A DNA stretch of 64,000 nucleotides from Promicromonospora iranensis (GTDB taxonomy: Bacteria; Actinomycetota; Actinomycetes; Actinomycetales; Cellulomonadaceae): positions 1 to 64,000 of the forward strand of contig NZ_JAJQQP010000011.1 of assembly GCF_028994805.1 (NCBI RefSeq). The letters are read 5' to 3'. Below are positions 1 through 10,100 of this stretch, piece after piece. Below the pieces are notes generated by a model, which searched no databases, was not told the DNA's origin, and saw only the letters and a program-made list of their open reading frames with translations. Positions within the stretch are counted from its first letter, which is position 1; every line of letters starts with the position of its first letter. The position numbers and the translations under genes are program-made.

Positions 1-135
1 GACGGTCAGCGAAGCCACACCCGACAAGGGTTAAAACTTTGGCATTGACTATCAAGCACACTGTTGAGTTCTCAAACAACCGACGCACACCGTCAAAGTC
101 GCAATCTTTCCGATCGCTTCCCTGTCCGGGGCAGT
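1..135 (-). promoter_or_regulatory. Leader of a 16S rRNA operon (rRNA gene lies off the left edge)
   Basis: Read on the minus strand, positions 80-50 give TTGTTTGAGAACTCAACAG followed by TGTGCTTG. This is the conserved antitermination/processing block found in actinobacterial rRNA leaders just upstream of 16S rRNA. Two promoter-like sites lie upstream of it (142-170 and 233-261) and no protein-coding signal crosses it. The 16S gene itself is not in the window, so the operon is inferred to start left of base 1 and to read leftwards. Confidence 0.82.
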
Positions 136-141
136 GCCTGT

Positions 142-170
142 AACTTACCAGGCCCTTTCGGACTTTCCAA
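142..170 (-). promoter_or_regulatory. rRNA operon promoter, leader-proximal
   Basis: On the minus strand there is a -35 box TTGGAA (165-170), a 17-base spacer and a -10 box TAAGTT (142-147), embedded in CTGGTAAGTTACAGG. The same TCTGG/CCTGG-TAAGTTAC core recurs at the second site, which supports tandem rRNA promoters. The transcript would start near 135 and run into the leader. Confidence 0.7.
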
Positions 171-232
171 ATCCTCGCCAGCCTCTCAGCCGGGAGAATT
201 CTTCGATCATCCGAATCATTTCCGATTTCCGT

Positions 233-261
233 AACTTACCAGATTCTTTCGGCCGATCAAA
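233..261 (-). promoter_or_regulatory. rRNA operon promoter, distal copy
   Basis: On the minus strand the -10 box TAAGTT (233-238) is preceded by CTGG, as in the proximal copy. Upstream are TTTGAT with a 17-base spacer (256-261) or TTGATC with 16. The motif CGAAAG lies in the spacer of both copies. Tandem promoters are normal for rRNA operons. Confidence 0.62.
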
Positions 262-653
262 TTCGCTTCCGTTCTCAGAACTGGAAGGAATTGCACCTGC
301 CTGCCGAATTCGGCACCACATCCTGTTCCGGGGAACACAAAGTTCCCTGGTCCTACGATGTGGGTTTCAACCCCGGCGCGGCCACCCAGCCGTTTCCGTC
401 TGGTGTCCGTCTGCCCGTCGGGCTGACCTGGAGAACATTACACACGTTCCCCCGTGGGCGCCACTTCGCTCGGAGTGGCCCGCGACACACTACGTTTCCG
501 CAGGTCAGGGGCTGTTTTGAACATGTCATGACACCCCTTCGCACCACGCTTGTGACGGGGGACACGCCTCCGGGTGTCCAGCACCCTGCGCCGACCCTCG
601 GCGAACCCTCCGTTGGCCCGCTCCGCACCAGCATTTTCTGTTCTGGCACCTCG
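262..653. other. Non-coding stretch between rRNA promoters and the GNAT gene
   Basis: About 390 bases. Open frames cross it on both strands but show no start with a ribosome-binding site and no recognisable domain. A further upstream rRNA promoter is possible (TAATGT on the minus strand near 431-436) but its -35 box is not convincing. I see nothing else I can name. Confidence 0.4.
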
Positions 654-1355
654 ATGCACCGCGACAGGGCCCGGTACTACGTTCGGGACGTGACACCCGA
701 GCCCCGGGCGACGTTCCCCGCCCCCACCGAGACCACCGACACGACCCCGACCGTACCGAGCACCACGCCCGGTCCAGCAGGCCGACCGACGTCGGCACCG
801 GCGACGCGTCCCGGCGTCGTCCGCAGGGCTACCGCCGACGACACGGCCGAGACCGCGTGGCTGGCCGCCCTCACCTTCCCCCTCGCCTGCCCGCCCGAGG
901 CCGCACGCGCCGAGATGGCGACGCACATCGCGCAGAAGCTGACCCCCGCCCACTTCCACGAGTGGGCCATCAGCGACCGGCACGCACTCCTCGTGTACGA
1001 CGACGGCGCGCGCCTGCTCGGCTACGCGCTCCTCGTCCTCGGCTCCCCCGAGGGCGCGACCGAGGCCGCGACCGTCAGAGAGGCGAGCGGGCGCGTGGCT
1101 CCCTACGTGGAGCTGTCCAAGATCTACGTCCAGCCCGACGTGCAGGGTGGCGGCATCGCCGGTGAGCTCATGCGGGCGGCCTCCGACGCGGCAGCCGAGC
1201 TCGGCCCCGGTCTCCCCTACTGGCTGGGGACGAACGCCCAGAACCTGCGCGCCCAGGCCTTCTACCGAAAGCACGGCTTCGAGGTGATCGGCAGGCGCAC
1301 CTACGTGGTGGGCGGCCTGGAGCACGACGACGTGGTGCTTCTCCGCACCCGGTAG
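654..1355 (+). CDS. GNAT family N-acetyltransferase
   Basis: Predicted acetyl-CoA-dependent N-acetyltransferase, 233 residues from this ATG; substrate unknown. The GNAT fold begins at about residue 54 (GVVRRATADD). The acetyl-CoA loop is visible as VQPDVQGGGIAGELM (residues ~160-174), followed by the late-strand signature AFYRKHGFEVIG. The first ~50 residues are rich in Thr, Pro and Ala and match no domain, so the start is uncertain: in-frame ATGs lie at 528 and 654 and a GTG at 690, none with a clear Shine-Dalgarno. It is a single gene, convergent with the isomerase at 1434 and separated from it by a strong hairpin. Confidence 0.75.
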   Translation: MHRDRARYYVRDVTPEPRATFPAPTETTDTTPTVPSTTPGPAGRPTSAPATRPGVVRRATADDTAETAWLAALTFPLACPPEAARAEMATHIAQKLTPAHFHEWAISDRHALLVYDDGARLLGYALLVLGSPEGATEAATVREASGRVAPYVELSKIYVQPDVQGGGIAGELMRAASDAAAELGPGLPYWLGTNAQNLRAQAFYRKHGFEVIGRRTYVVGGLEHDDVVLLRTR

Positions 1356-1373
1356 CGAGAAGCACCGCAGCGA

Positions 1374-1415
1374 GAGGGGTGTGGCCGACGCCGGACGGCG
1401 TCGGCCACACCCCTC
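1374..1415. terminator. Bidirectional hairpin terminator
   Basis: Perfect 19-bp inverted repeat (1374-1392 and 1397-1415) with a 4-base loop GGAC, centred on GTGTGGCCGACGCC. It sits between two convergent genes, 18 bases from each stop codon. There is no T-run, as is common for actinobacterial terminators. Confidence 0.8.
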
Positions 1416-1433
1416 ACCCAGCTGCTTGCTTGC

Positions 1434-2459
1434 TCAGCAGCGCTCGGCGCGCAGCGACCGGATCTCGTCGTACGACCGCTCGGCGTTGCCGAACGAGTCG
1501 ACCGGGAAGCCCGGCGCCGCCACCGAGGCGGCGTTGTCCTGCTCCCAGATGCCGTGCCGGCGTCCCGAGCCCGCGAGCGCCGACAGGAACTCGGTGTACG
1601 GCAGGTCGCCGGCCCCGAACTCCACGATGTCGTAGCCGCCCGTGTTCGCCGGGTTCGCGTCGCCGTCCTTGAGGTGCAGGAGGGGGTACCGGTGCGGGTT
1701 GCGCTTGACATAGTCCACCGGCTCGAAGCCCGGGTACCGGTGCTTGCCCACGAACGCCCAGTACACGTCCATCTCGAGGTACACCTTCGCGGGGTCGGTG
1801 TTCTCGTAGAAGACGTCGTAGAGGCGCACGTCCGGGTTGTCCGTGGCGAAGCTGAACTCGCCGTCGTGGTTGTGCTGGTAGAACTTCAGGCCTCGGGCGG
1901 ACGCCGCCTCCCCGAAGCCGTTGAACTGCTCGGCGGCGGCGAGGTAGCCGGCGACCGTGCGGTTGTTCGTGGGTGCCTGCGCGGTGCCCACGTGCTCCGT
2001 GCCGAGGATCTCGGCGATGTCGAGCTCGCGCTCCATGTTGTTCGCGAAGTCGCCGATCCCGCGGTGCGAGCCGACGGCCCGCAGGCCGTTGTCGTCCAGC
2101 AGCTGCCGGATCTCCTCGGGGGTGATCGGGCCGACCTGCCCCTGCGTGTACCCGGCGAACTCGATCTCCGCGTACCCCATGTCGGCGAGCCGCTCGAACA
2201 CGGTACGGAACCCGAGCGAGGAGACCTTGTCCCGGATCGAGTAGAGCTGGATGCCGATGTGGCCGGCGGGCACGAGCACCCGGCCCCGGCTCGCGGTCGC
2301 CGCTCCGGTCGCCGCTCCGGTCGCCGCTGGGGGGGCGAGGGTCGAGGCGGCCGCGCTGCCGGCGAGACCGGCACCGGCCAGCGTGGCCGCACCGACGGCT
2401 ACGGTGCCGCCGGCCAGCCTCAGGAAGTTCCTGCGGTTGACGTCAGTGCGTGATTCCAT
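1434..2459 (-). CDS. Tat-exported sugar phosphate isomerase/epimerase (xylose isomerase-like TIM barrel)
   Basis: 341 residues. It begins with a twin-arginine signal (NRRNFLRLAGG, RR at residues 9-10, then an Ala/Gly-rich hydrophobic stretch), so it is probably exported folded. The barrel starts near residue 70 (GIQLYSIRDK). Putative metal ligands are in HNHDGEF, YLEMDVYWA and LLHLKDGD. Family members isomerise or epimerise sugars, or cleave 3-keto-glycosides; the substrate cannot be read from sequence. Start: ATG at 2459 preceded by GGAGAG. The TGA of the upstream GSDH-PKD gene overlaps this ATG by one base, so the two are translationally coupled and probably act on the same substrate outside the membrane. 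Confidence 0.85.
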   Translation of the reverse strand: MESRTDVNRRNFLRLAGGTVAVGAATLAGAGLAGSAAASTLAPPAATGAATGAATASRGRVLVPAGHIGIQLYSIRDKVSSLGFRTVFERLADMGYAEIEFAGYTQGQVGPITPEEIRQLLDDNGLRAVGSHRGIGDFANNMERELDIAEILGTEHVGTAQAPTNNRTVAGYLAAAEQFNGFGEAASARGLKFYQHNHDGEFSFATDNPDVRLYDVFYENTDPAKVYLEMDVYWAFVGKHRYPGFEPVDYVKRNPHRYPLLHLKDGDANPANTGGYDIVEFGAGDLPYTEFLSALAGSGRRHGIWEQDNAASVAAPGFPVDSFGNAERSYDEIRSLRAERC

Positions 2460-5129
2460 CACTGCTCTCCTTCGGTCTGAGCGGCCCCGGTCGGGCCGGT
2501 CGAGCTCTGTGCTGCCGCCGGGGGCGTCCCCACGCCCGCGCCGACCATCGTCACCGCGTCGACGTCGAGCGTGCCGGTCGTGGTGAGGTACAGCGTCCCG
2601 GTGCCCTCGGGGGCGTCGAACGCCAGGTCGACGTCCTGCCACGCCGTGCCGGTCACCTTCGCCGTCGCGAACGGCTTGGCCGTGGGTGAGCCCCAGCGGA
2701 GCTCGACCTTGCCCTTGCCCCGCACCTTCGCGGTGGCGCTGTCGATGCCCGACAGGCTGACGCGTTCCAGGGCCAGCGAGTCGCGCTTGGCCAGACCCGC
2801 CACGTAGGCGCCGGCCGAGGCCGCCTCGTCCTCGACCACCTCGGCACCCTGGACGGCTCCATGCTCGGCCTCCTGCAGCTTCGGGTTCAGGCGCAGCGTG
2901 GCCTCACCCTTGGCGGGCGGCAGACCGTTGGCCCCGTTGTCGGTGTAGGTGACGACGACGGCGCCGTACAGGTGCGCGCCGGGGCCGTGCTCCGGGGAGT
3001 TCGGGTCGGTCGGGAAGACACCCGTGCAGCCCGTGCCGGACACCTCGGGGTGGGCGTGCTCGTCGTGGCCGAGCCCGTAGGACCACGCGACCCGGCTGCA
3101 GACCGTCTCGCCACCGTCCTCGGCGTCCTGCGTGCTGACCTGGAACGGCACCGCGTCGCCCCACTCGAAGAACCCGCCGTCGGCCGGGAAGTCGACCGTG
3201 ACCTCGGGTGCCTGGTTGCCGACGCTGATCTCCCGCGAGGTGAGGGAGAACTTGGCGCGCGCGTCGGTGACCCGGAGGCGGGCCGTGTACACGTCGAGCT
3301 CCGTGTAGGTGTGGGTGGCCCGGACACCGCTGGCGTCGAACGAACCGTCACCGTCGAAGTCCCACTCGTACGTGAGCGCGTCACCGTCGGGGTCGGTCGA
3401 GGCGGACGCGTCGAACGTGACCTCCACGGGCGCGGAGGACGACGACGAGGGCGTGGTCGTGAACCGCGCCTGGGGCGCCTTGTTGCCCTCCGCGTAGTCG
3501 ATCCGGTACAGCCCGGAGTCCGGGTTCTGGCGGAAGAAGCCGTCGCCGTACTCCAGGACGTACAGCGAGCCGTCCGGGCCGAACTCGAGGTCGATCGGGT
3601 TGTCGTTGCGGGGCATGCCCGCCGCCTCGACCGCGGCGTTCGGGAAGAAGTCCTCGATCTCGCCGACCTCGAACGTGGCCCAGTCCACGCTGAACGCCGC
3701 GTAGTAGTCCTGGGAGAACTCGCCGAAGAACGCCTTGCCGTCCCAGTGCTCCGGGAACTTGCCGGGCGCCGTGCTCTCGGGGTCGTAGTGGTAGACCGGA
3801 CCGCCCATGGGGCCCTGCCCGCTGCCCGAGCCGAAGTTCACGAGCTCGTCACGCGGCTGCTGCCCGGGCTGGTCGCCGTAGTGCAGGGTCGCCGCCCGCG
3901 ACGGCGGGAGGTCGGTGAGGCCCGTGTTCCAGCGGGAGTTGTTCTGCGGCGCGTCGCAGTCGAAGAACTCGCGGGGGGGTGGCGGTCGCGAAGTCCCACT
4001 CGTTGTAGGCCGCGTTCGGGCCGTGGCAGTACGGCCAGCCGGAGTTGTGCGGGTCGTCGAGGCCCACGGCGTTCCACTCCACGTAGCCCATCGGCCCGCG
4101 GTCGGGGTTCGCGGCACCGGCGTCGGGCCCGTAGTCACCCCAGGTCAGCGAGCTCGTCTCGGGGTCCACCTCGATGCGGAACGGGTTGCGCACGCCCATC
4201 ACGAAGATCTCGGGACGCGTGCCCTCCGTGCCCGGCGCGAACAGGTTCCCCTCGGGGATGTCGTAGGTGCTGCCCTCGCCCGGCGGTGCGCCGGCCGGGA
4301 TCTCGTCCTTCACGTCGATCCGCAGGATCTTGCCCCGCAGGTCGTTCGTGTTGCCCGCCCCGCGACGGGCGTCGAAGCCCGGGTTCATGTTCGGTGCGTC
4401 GTTGTTCGGGGCGTAGCCGCTGGCACCCGGGGTACCGGCCGGGGTGTTGTCCCCGGTCGACAGGTAGAGATTGCCCTCGGCGTCGAAGTCGATGTCGGCG
4501 CCGACGTGGCAGCACTGGCCGCGCTGCACCTCGACGTCGAGGATCGGCTGCTCCGAGGCCGGGTCGAGGGCGTCACCCGTCCAGGTGAACTTCGACAGGC
4601 GGTTCACGCCCACCCAGCGGTCCCAGTAGCTCTCGTCCTCGCCCGCGGGCAGCGAGTTGGGTGCGTTGCCCGACGGTGTGTCCGCCGTGCCGTCCCCATC
4701 GGCGTCCCGCGGCGCGTACACGAGGTAGACCTCGTTGCTCTCCGCGAAGTCCGGCGCCAGGGCGATGCCCTGCAGCCCGTCCTCCGAGTTCGCGTACACG
4801 TCGAGGGTGCCCACCAGCGTGGTGACGCCCGTCGCCGGGTCGGTCACGCGGATCTCGCCGTTGCGGGCCGTGTGGAGCACCCGCTTGTCGGGCAGCACGG
4901 CCATGTCGATGGGCTCACCGACGTCCTTGGTGAGCAGGACCTTCTCGTAGCTGCCCCAGTCCGTGTCGGCCGTGGCGGCAGCCTCGGCGTCCTGGGTCTC
5001 GGTGTCGTGGCCCTCGTGGGCGGACGCCGCCGGCGTGGCCAGGAGAGCCACGCCGACCAGCGAGGTCGCGGCGAGCGCCGCGAGAGTCTTCTTCCGCCGC
5101 GCACGGGCGGGCGCCTGGATAGTCTTCAT
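2459..5129 (-). pseudogene. Secreted GSDH-type sugar dehydrogenase with PKD and C-terminal carbohydrate-binding-like domain; one-base frameshift
   Basis: It would encode about 889 residues if one base were removed from the C7 run (minus strand) at 3973-3979. As written, the frame breaks after DFATATPP and resumes as REFFDCDAPQNN. The full product has a signal peptide (residues 1-37, ending ATPAASA), a glucose/sorbosone-dehydrogenase beta-propeller (~55-500, with QCCHVG near 203-208 where family members carry the catalytic His), a PKD domain (~555-650, TYEWDFDGDG) and a C-terminal beta-sandwich (~755-870). The close relative at 7132-12744 aligns without the break (DFATGQSGAAFDC). Start: ATG at 5129 with GAGGAG upstream. 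Its stop overlaps the start of the Tat isomerase. A sequencing error, a recent mutation, or +1 slippage on the C-run are all possible, so it may still be functional. Confidence 0.8.
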
Positions 5130-5309
5130 ACGTGATGCAGCTCCTCATCGAGTTCGTCACGCCGGCCGGGCCTCGTCCGCATCCCATTCGTCCGGGGCCC
5201 GGTCTTCCTGTCGCACCGGCGCCGCGCTGCGCCGCCGGTGGTCCCTCTCCCTACCTGGTCGTACCTCCCTGCTCAGTGCGTGTACGGCGGGCGTCGGCCT
5301 GTCAGGGCC

Positions 5310-6311
5310 TCAGCGGGTCGAGAACGCGGCGTCGAACGCTGCGTCGGGGGCGTCGTACGCGTGCGAGCGCACGAACTGGAGCGCCTCGGGCGCACCGACG
5401 AGGCGGTCCATGCCTGCGTCCTCCCACTCCACGGAGATCGGGCCGTCGTAGCCGATCGTGTTGAGCATCCGGAAGGCGTCCTCCCACGGGACGTCCCCGT
5501 GCCCGGTGGAGACGAAGTCCCAGCCGCGGCGGGGGTCCGCCCACGGCAGGTGCGAGCCCATGCGGCCGTTGCGACCGTTCGTCATGCGCTTCTTCGTGTC
5601 CTTGCAGTCCACGTGGTAGATCCGGTCCTTGAAGTCCCAGAGGAAGCTGACCGGGTCCAGGTCCTGCCACACCATGTGGCTGGGGTCCCAGTTCAGGCCG
5701 AACGCCTCGCGGTGGCCGATCGCCTCGAGGGTCCGGACGGTGGTCCAGTAGTCGTAGGCGATCTCGCTCGGGTGCACCTCGTGAGCGAACTTGACGCCCA
5801 CCTCGTCGAACACGTCGAGGATCGGGTTCCAGCGGTCGGCGAAGTCCTGGTAGCCGGCCTCGATGGCGGCGTCCGACACCGGCGGGAACATCGCCACGTA
5901 CTTCCAGATCGCCGAGCCGGTGAACCCGATGACCGTCTTGACACCGAGCTTCGCGGCGAGCCGGGCGGTGTTCTTCATCTCCTCGGCGGCGCGCTGCCGC
6001 ACGCCCTCGGGGTCGCCGTCACCCCAGACGCGGTCGGAGACGATGTCCCGGTGCCGCTGGTCGATCGGGTCGTCACAGACTGCCTGGCCCTTGAGATGGT
6101 TGGAGATCGCCCACACCTTCAGGCCGTGCCGCTCCAGCAGCTCCAGGCGCCCGGCGACGTACTCGTCGTCGTCCCAGCGCCACGGGTCCAGGTGGTCGCC
6201 CCAGCAGGCCAGCTCGAGGCCGTCGTAACCCCACGACGCGGCGAGCCGCGCCACCTCCTCGAGCGGTAGATCGGCCCACTGGCCGGTGAACAGGGTGATC
6301 GGTCGTGTCAT
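5310..6311 (-). CDS. Sugar phosphate isomerase/epimerase (xylose isomerase-like TIM barrel), cytoplasmic
   Basis: 333 residues, no signal peptide. The barrel begins [19 protein letters not shown]. Putative metal-binding positions appear in [33 protein letters not shown] and the final [10 protein letters not shown]. Such enzymes (IolE/IolH-like and 3-keto-glycoside lyase-like) work in sugar and cyclitol breakdown. Start ATG at 6311 has a strong AGGAGG ten bases upstream. Together with the Gfo/Idh dehydrogenase at 12861 it would supply the intracellular half of the locus; that assignment is inference. Confidence 0.85.
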   Translation of the reverse strand: MTRPITLFTGQWADLPLEEVARLAASWGYDGLELACWGDHLDPWRWDDDEYVAGRLELLERHGLKVWAISNHLKGQAVCDDPIDQRHRDIVSDRVWGDGDPEGVRQRAAEEMKNTARLAAKLGVKTVIGFTGSAIWKYVAMFPPVSDAAIEAGYQDFADRWNPILDVFDEVGVKFAHEVHPSEIAYDYWTTVRTLEAIGHREAFGLNWDPSHMVWQDLDPVSFLWDFKDRIYHVDCKDTKKRMTNGRNGRMGSHLPWADPRRGWDFVSTGHGDVPWEDAFRMLNTIGYDGPISVEWEDAGMDRLVGAPEALQFVRSHAYDAPDAAFDAAFSTR

Positions 6312-6333
6312 CTTTTTCTTTCCTCCTGTGCGT

Positions 6334-6354
6334 GACGATCCGGCGTCGCCGGTC
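6334..6354 (-). terminator. Weak hairpin, possible attenuator
   Basis: CCGGCG and CGCCGG arms around a single T, extended by ACGA/TCGT with a bulge. It lies between the stop of the exported protein (6373) and the ribosome-binding site of the isomerase (6311). Short and without a T-run, so readthrough is likely. Confidence 0.3.
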
Positions 6355-6372
6355 GTGCCCTTCGGTCTTCGG

Positions 6373-7020
6373 TCACGTTTTCCCGCGGCGCAGGCGGACG
6401 ACGGCCGCCGCCCCTCCGGCGACGACGAGCGCCCCCAGCACCCAGCCGGTCCAGGCCGGCACGCCGCCGGACGACGGCGCCCCGTCGCCGGCCGCCGCGG
6501 CCGCGCCGGCGGCGTCCGCGTCCGGGTTGGTCCCTGCGGCTCCTGGACCCGACGGCGCGGGCCCGGACTCTGCCGGCGCGGAGTGTGCGGTGTCGGACTG
6601 TGCGGGGTCGGACGCCTCGTCCTCGGACGGCGGGGCGGCCGGTGCGGCGACGTCGACCTGTACCTCTACCTTCGCCTTCTTCGGTTCCGTCGCCCGCGCG
6701 GTCACCGTCCAGTGCCCTTCGCCGAGCAGCTCGGGGTCGGAGCGGTACCAGCCGACCCCTTCGGAGGCGGAGACGAGCGTGACGGGGCCGACCTCGTCAC
6801 CGGCGTCCGAGACCGCCTGCACGACGACGACGGCCGACTCCTCGACGGGATGCCCGTCCCCTGCCCAGGTCAGTGCGGCGGAGACACCGCCGGCGCCATC
6901 GGTGCCGAGCTCGATGTCGATCTTGCCACCGTGTGCGGCGGCCGGAGCCGTGGCGGCGGGCACGACGGCGAGACCGAGCGCCAGCAGGAGCGCCGCGCCG
7001 AGGGGGGTGAACCGTTTCAT
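6373..7020 (-). CDS. Exported membrane-anchored protein of unknown function
   Basis: 215 residues. An N-terminal signal peptide ([20 protein letters not shown], cleavage near AAAHG) is followed by an Ig/FixH-like beta domain of about 100 residues that includes [12 protein letters not shown]. Then come a Pro/Ala/Ser/Asp-rich linker (~120-175) and a C-terminal transmembrane helix ([16 protein letters not shown]) ending in basic residues, so it is anchored facing outwards. There is no sortase LPXTG. Start ATG at 7020 has GAGAGGAAC upstream. It lies between the ThuA-GSDH gene and the cytoplasmic isomerase. The beta domain resembles YtkA/FixH-like sandwiches, but I would not assign a function. Confidence 0.7.
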   Translation of the reverse strand: MKRFTPLGAALLLALGLAVVPAATAPAAAHGGKIDIELGTDGAGGVSAALTWAGDGHPVEESAVVVVQAVSDAGDEVGPVTLVSASEGVGWYRSDPELLGEGHWTVTARATEPKKAKVEVQVDVAAPAAPPSEDEASDPAQSDTAHSAPAESGPAPSGPGAAGTNPDADAAGAAAAAGDGAPSSGGVPAWTGWVLGALVVAGGAAAVVRLRRGKT

Positions 7021-7044
7021 GCTCGTTCCTCTCCGACTCACGAG

Positions 7045-7083
7045 GGCCCGGAGGTCAGCAGCGCTGCCCGCTGACCTCGGGCC
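7045..7083 (-). terminator. Hairpin between exported-protein gene and ThuA fusion
   Basis: Arms GGCCCGGAGGTCAGC (7045-7059) and GCTGACCTCGGGCC (7070-7083), one bulge, 10-base loop. Second of two hairpins after the ThuA fusion; it leaves only ~25 bases before the next start codon. Confidence 0.5.
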
Positions 7084-7093
7084 ATGGTGCGAC

Positions 7094-7124
7094 GGGGCGT
7101 GCACCGGTGATCGGTGCACGCCCC
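7094..7124 (-). terminator. Terminator hairpin after the ThuA-GSDH gene
   Basis: Perfect 13-bp stem GGGGCGTGCACCG (7094-7106) / CGGTGCACGCCCC (7112-7124) with a 5-base loop, seven bases beyond the stop codon at 7132. Confidence 0.65.
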
Positions 7125-7131
7125 CGGGCTG

Positions 7132-10100
7132 TCAGTCGCACCTCTCTTCGACGGTCACGATGAGGCGTGCCTTGCCGGACGGGCTGAGCTCCCAGTCCCC
7201 GGCCGCCGTCAGCTCCGCACCGCGGTTCGGCGTGGCGATCACCCGGTAGTCACCCGGGGCGAGGTCGCCCAGGTCACGAGCCTTGCCGTCCGCCTCGCCG
7301 TCGACCCAGCGGTGCACGACGTAGCTGCGCACCCCCGGCAGCTCGACCGGATCGATCGAGCCACCGGCGTCGCACGTCGCGGCCACGACCACGACGTCCG
7401 GCGTGTTCGGGTCGGGGCACTCCGGCTCCTCGAGCGTCACGAAGAGCACGGCGAGCCCGTTGTCCCGGACCTTCCAGTCGCCCTCGCCGACGAGGGCGTA
7501 CCCCTCGGCCGGGCGGGCCGCGATCCGGTACGTCCCCGGAGCCACGTGGTCCAGGTCGTCCAGGACGTCACCGGCCGAGCCGTCGACCCATTCGCGCACC
7601 ACGTACGAGCGCACGCCGGCCACCTCGGCCGGGACGAGTGCGCCCGCGGTGACGACCTCGGCCCCGGAGGGCCCGTACGAGCACGTGGGCTGCACGACGT
7701 CGACCGCAGGTGTCGCCTCGGTGAGCTGTGGCTCGGCGATGGTGAACTCGACGGTGTCGCCGACCACGGTCTCGCCGTCCGCCGAGGCCCGCACCTGGAC
7801 GGTGTGGGCGCCGGCCGCCGAGATCTCCAGCGGTGCCGTGTACTCGGCCCAGCCCCCGTCGTCGACGTTGACCTCTCGGTACACCTGCGCGCCGTCCGGC
7901 CCGCCGGTCGTCTCCACCGTGACGGTCACCGGTCCGAGCCACTGGCCGTCCGGGCCGTCCGGCTCAGCCGGCGACACCGTGCCCGTCACCTCGAGCGGCT
8001 CGGTGGCGTCCGTCGTCCGGAAGTACTCGAACGTGGCCGTGGCCGCCGACTGCTGGGAAGCCCCGAGGGCGTACAGGCCCACCCGGGCGTCCTGCAGCCC
8101 GTCGTGGGTCACCGGATCGGCGAGGGCCGTCCAGTCCTCGCCGTCAGCGCTGTACTCACCGGTGAAGGTGGTCCCTTGCTTCGACAGCCGCAGGTGCCAC
8201 ACGCCCGACGTGAGGTCGTTCGCGCCCGGCTGCGGGTCCTGGACCACGGCGTCGACCTCGCTGCGGAGCTCGATGCGCTGCGCGACCGGGTCTCCGGCCA
8301 CGTTGTCCGTCACGAGGTCGAGCTTGACGTAGTTGTCGTCGTCCCCGTACCCGATGAGACCGCCCTGCTGGTACTGCTGGTCGAAGTCCGACCCGTCCAC
8401 CCGGGTCTCGACCGTCCAGTCGTCCTCCGGCAGGTCCTGCACGACGATATTCGGCGTGCCGGAGTTGCTGCCCGTGTAGATGTCCGTGGCGGTCGTGTCG
8501 ATCTCCAGCGCGCCACCGGTCACCCGGTAGCCCGTCGGATCCTCCCGCACCACGTCCCAGCGGCAGCCGTCGAGGGTGTCCCCGTCGAACTCGTCCGCGG
8601 GCCCGGGGGTCCCGGCCGTGTCGTCCGGGGTGATGTGGAACCAGTCGAACTGCGCGTCCACCACGTCAGCCGCCGATCCGGCACCCGCGAGCGCGAAGAG
8701 CCCGATCCGCGGATCGACGATGCCGTCGAGCGACTTGGTCTGGGGCATGGCCGTGAACTCCACGCCGTCCGCGGAGTACGACGCCGTCAGGTCCTCGCCG
8801 TCGCTGCTCGCCAGCCGCACGTACACCGTGTCGGGGTACGCCTCGCCGAGCGCCGCGGTGTTGGAGTCCCCGACCTCGTTCGGTGTGCCGCCCTCCTCAC
8901 GGATGTACTGGAAGACGCGGGTGGCCGGGTCGGCGGGTGCCGAACGCCCCTGGATCACCATCTTCGCGTAGTTGTCCGCGTCGCCGTAGATCAGCAGCCC
9001 CGCCTGCTGGTACTGCGCGTGGGCCGGGATCGTGACCTTGGCCGTCGCGGTGAACGGACCGTCCGGCAGGTCCTGCAGGACGAGGTTCGGGACTGCCGTG
9101 TTGTCCGTCCCGTAGATGTCCGAGGTGCTCGCCGGAACCGTGAGGGTCCCGTCGGCCACCTGCAGGTCCTGGTTGCGGTCGAGCACCGTCCAGCGCTCCG
9201 GGTCGAGCTCGTCCCCGAGGAAGTCGTCCGACCGGCCCGCCAGGCAGGGCGTCGGCTCCGGAAGGGTCCCGGTGACCTCGACCATGACGTACTCGACGGC
9301 ATAGGCGCCGCCCTCGTCGGTGACGCGTACCTGGAGCCGGTAGGTGCCCGGCTCCTCGTAGGTGTGCTCGAAGGCGGAGGTGCCGTCGACGAACCCGTCA
9401 CCGAGCCCGGCGTCCCAGGCATAGGTCAGGTCGCCGGTCCCGTCGGGGTCGGTGGCCTCGGCGGTGGCGGTCACGGTCAGCGGGGCGTCGCCCGAGACCG
9501 GGTCGACCGTGAGCTCGACGTCCGGCCTCTCGTTGTCGGTGACCCCTCGGCCGTCGATCTCCATCCAGTTGGCGTTGATCCCGCCGGAGAGCAGGACGAA
9601 GTGCAGTGATCCCGAGCCGGACGGCACGTCGGTCAGCTCGGTACGGGCGTCGACGTACTGCTGCCAGTCACCTGTGCTCGGCACCGTGATCCGGCCGATC
9701 TCGGGACCGTCGGGCGCGTCCCAGCGCACCGAGACCTCCCCGCCGGCGGCGCCGGAGGCCGCGCGCAGCGAGATGGCGTCGACGCCGGCCAGGCCCACCG
9801 GTTCGTGGGCCCAGTAGTCACCGGGCTCGATGTACCCGATGTTCTGGCCGCCACCCGCGGTGTCGCCCGTCTGCTCGATCTGGACGCCCGGGTCGCCGGT
9901 GCCGTCGCCGATACCGTCGACTCGTCCCGTGCCGGTGAAGAACTCCGACTGGACCAGCTTGGGCTGCAGCACCTGCAGGTCGGTGGCCGTCAGCGGTGCG
10001 CCGGCGGCACCGCCGTCGTCCGTGTAGAACGCCTCGATCACCCAGAAGATGTTCGCCTCGATGCCGTGGCCCTCGTCGCGGGCCGTCTGGATGACGCCCT

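Noticed and set aside
134-520. Open frame of 128 codons across the rRNA leader
   Set aside because: It crosses the conserved leader and both promoters, has no ribosome-binding site and no domain.
5215-5241. Hairpin CACCGGCG ... CGCCGGTG between the isomerase and GSDH-PKD genes
   Set aside because: Short, imperfect and far (~70-95 bases) from the preceding minus-strand stop; not enough to call a terminator.
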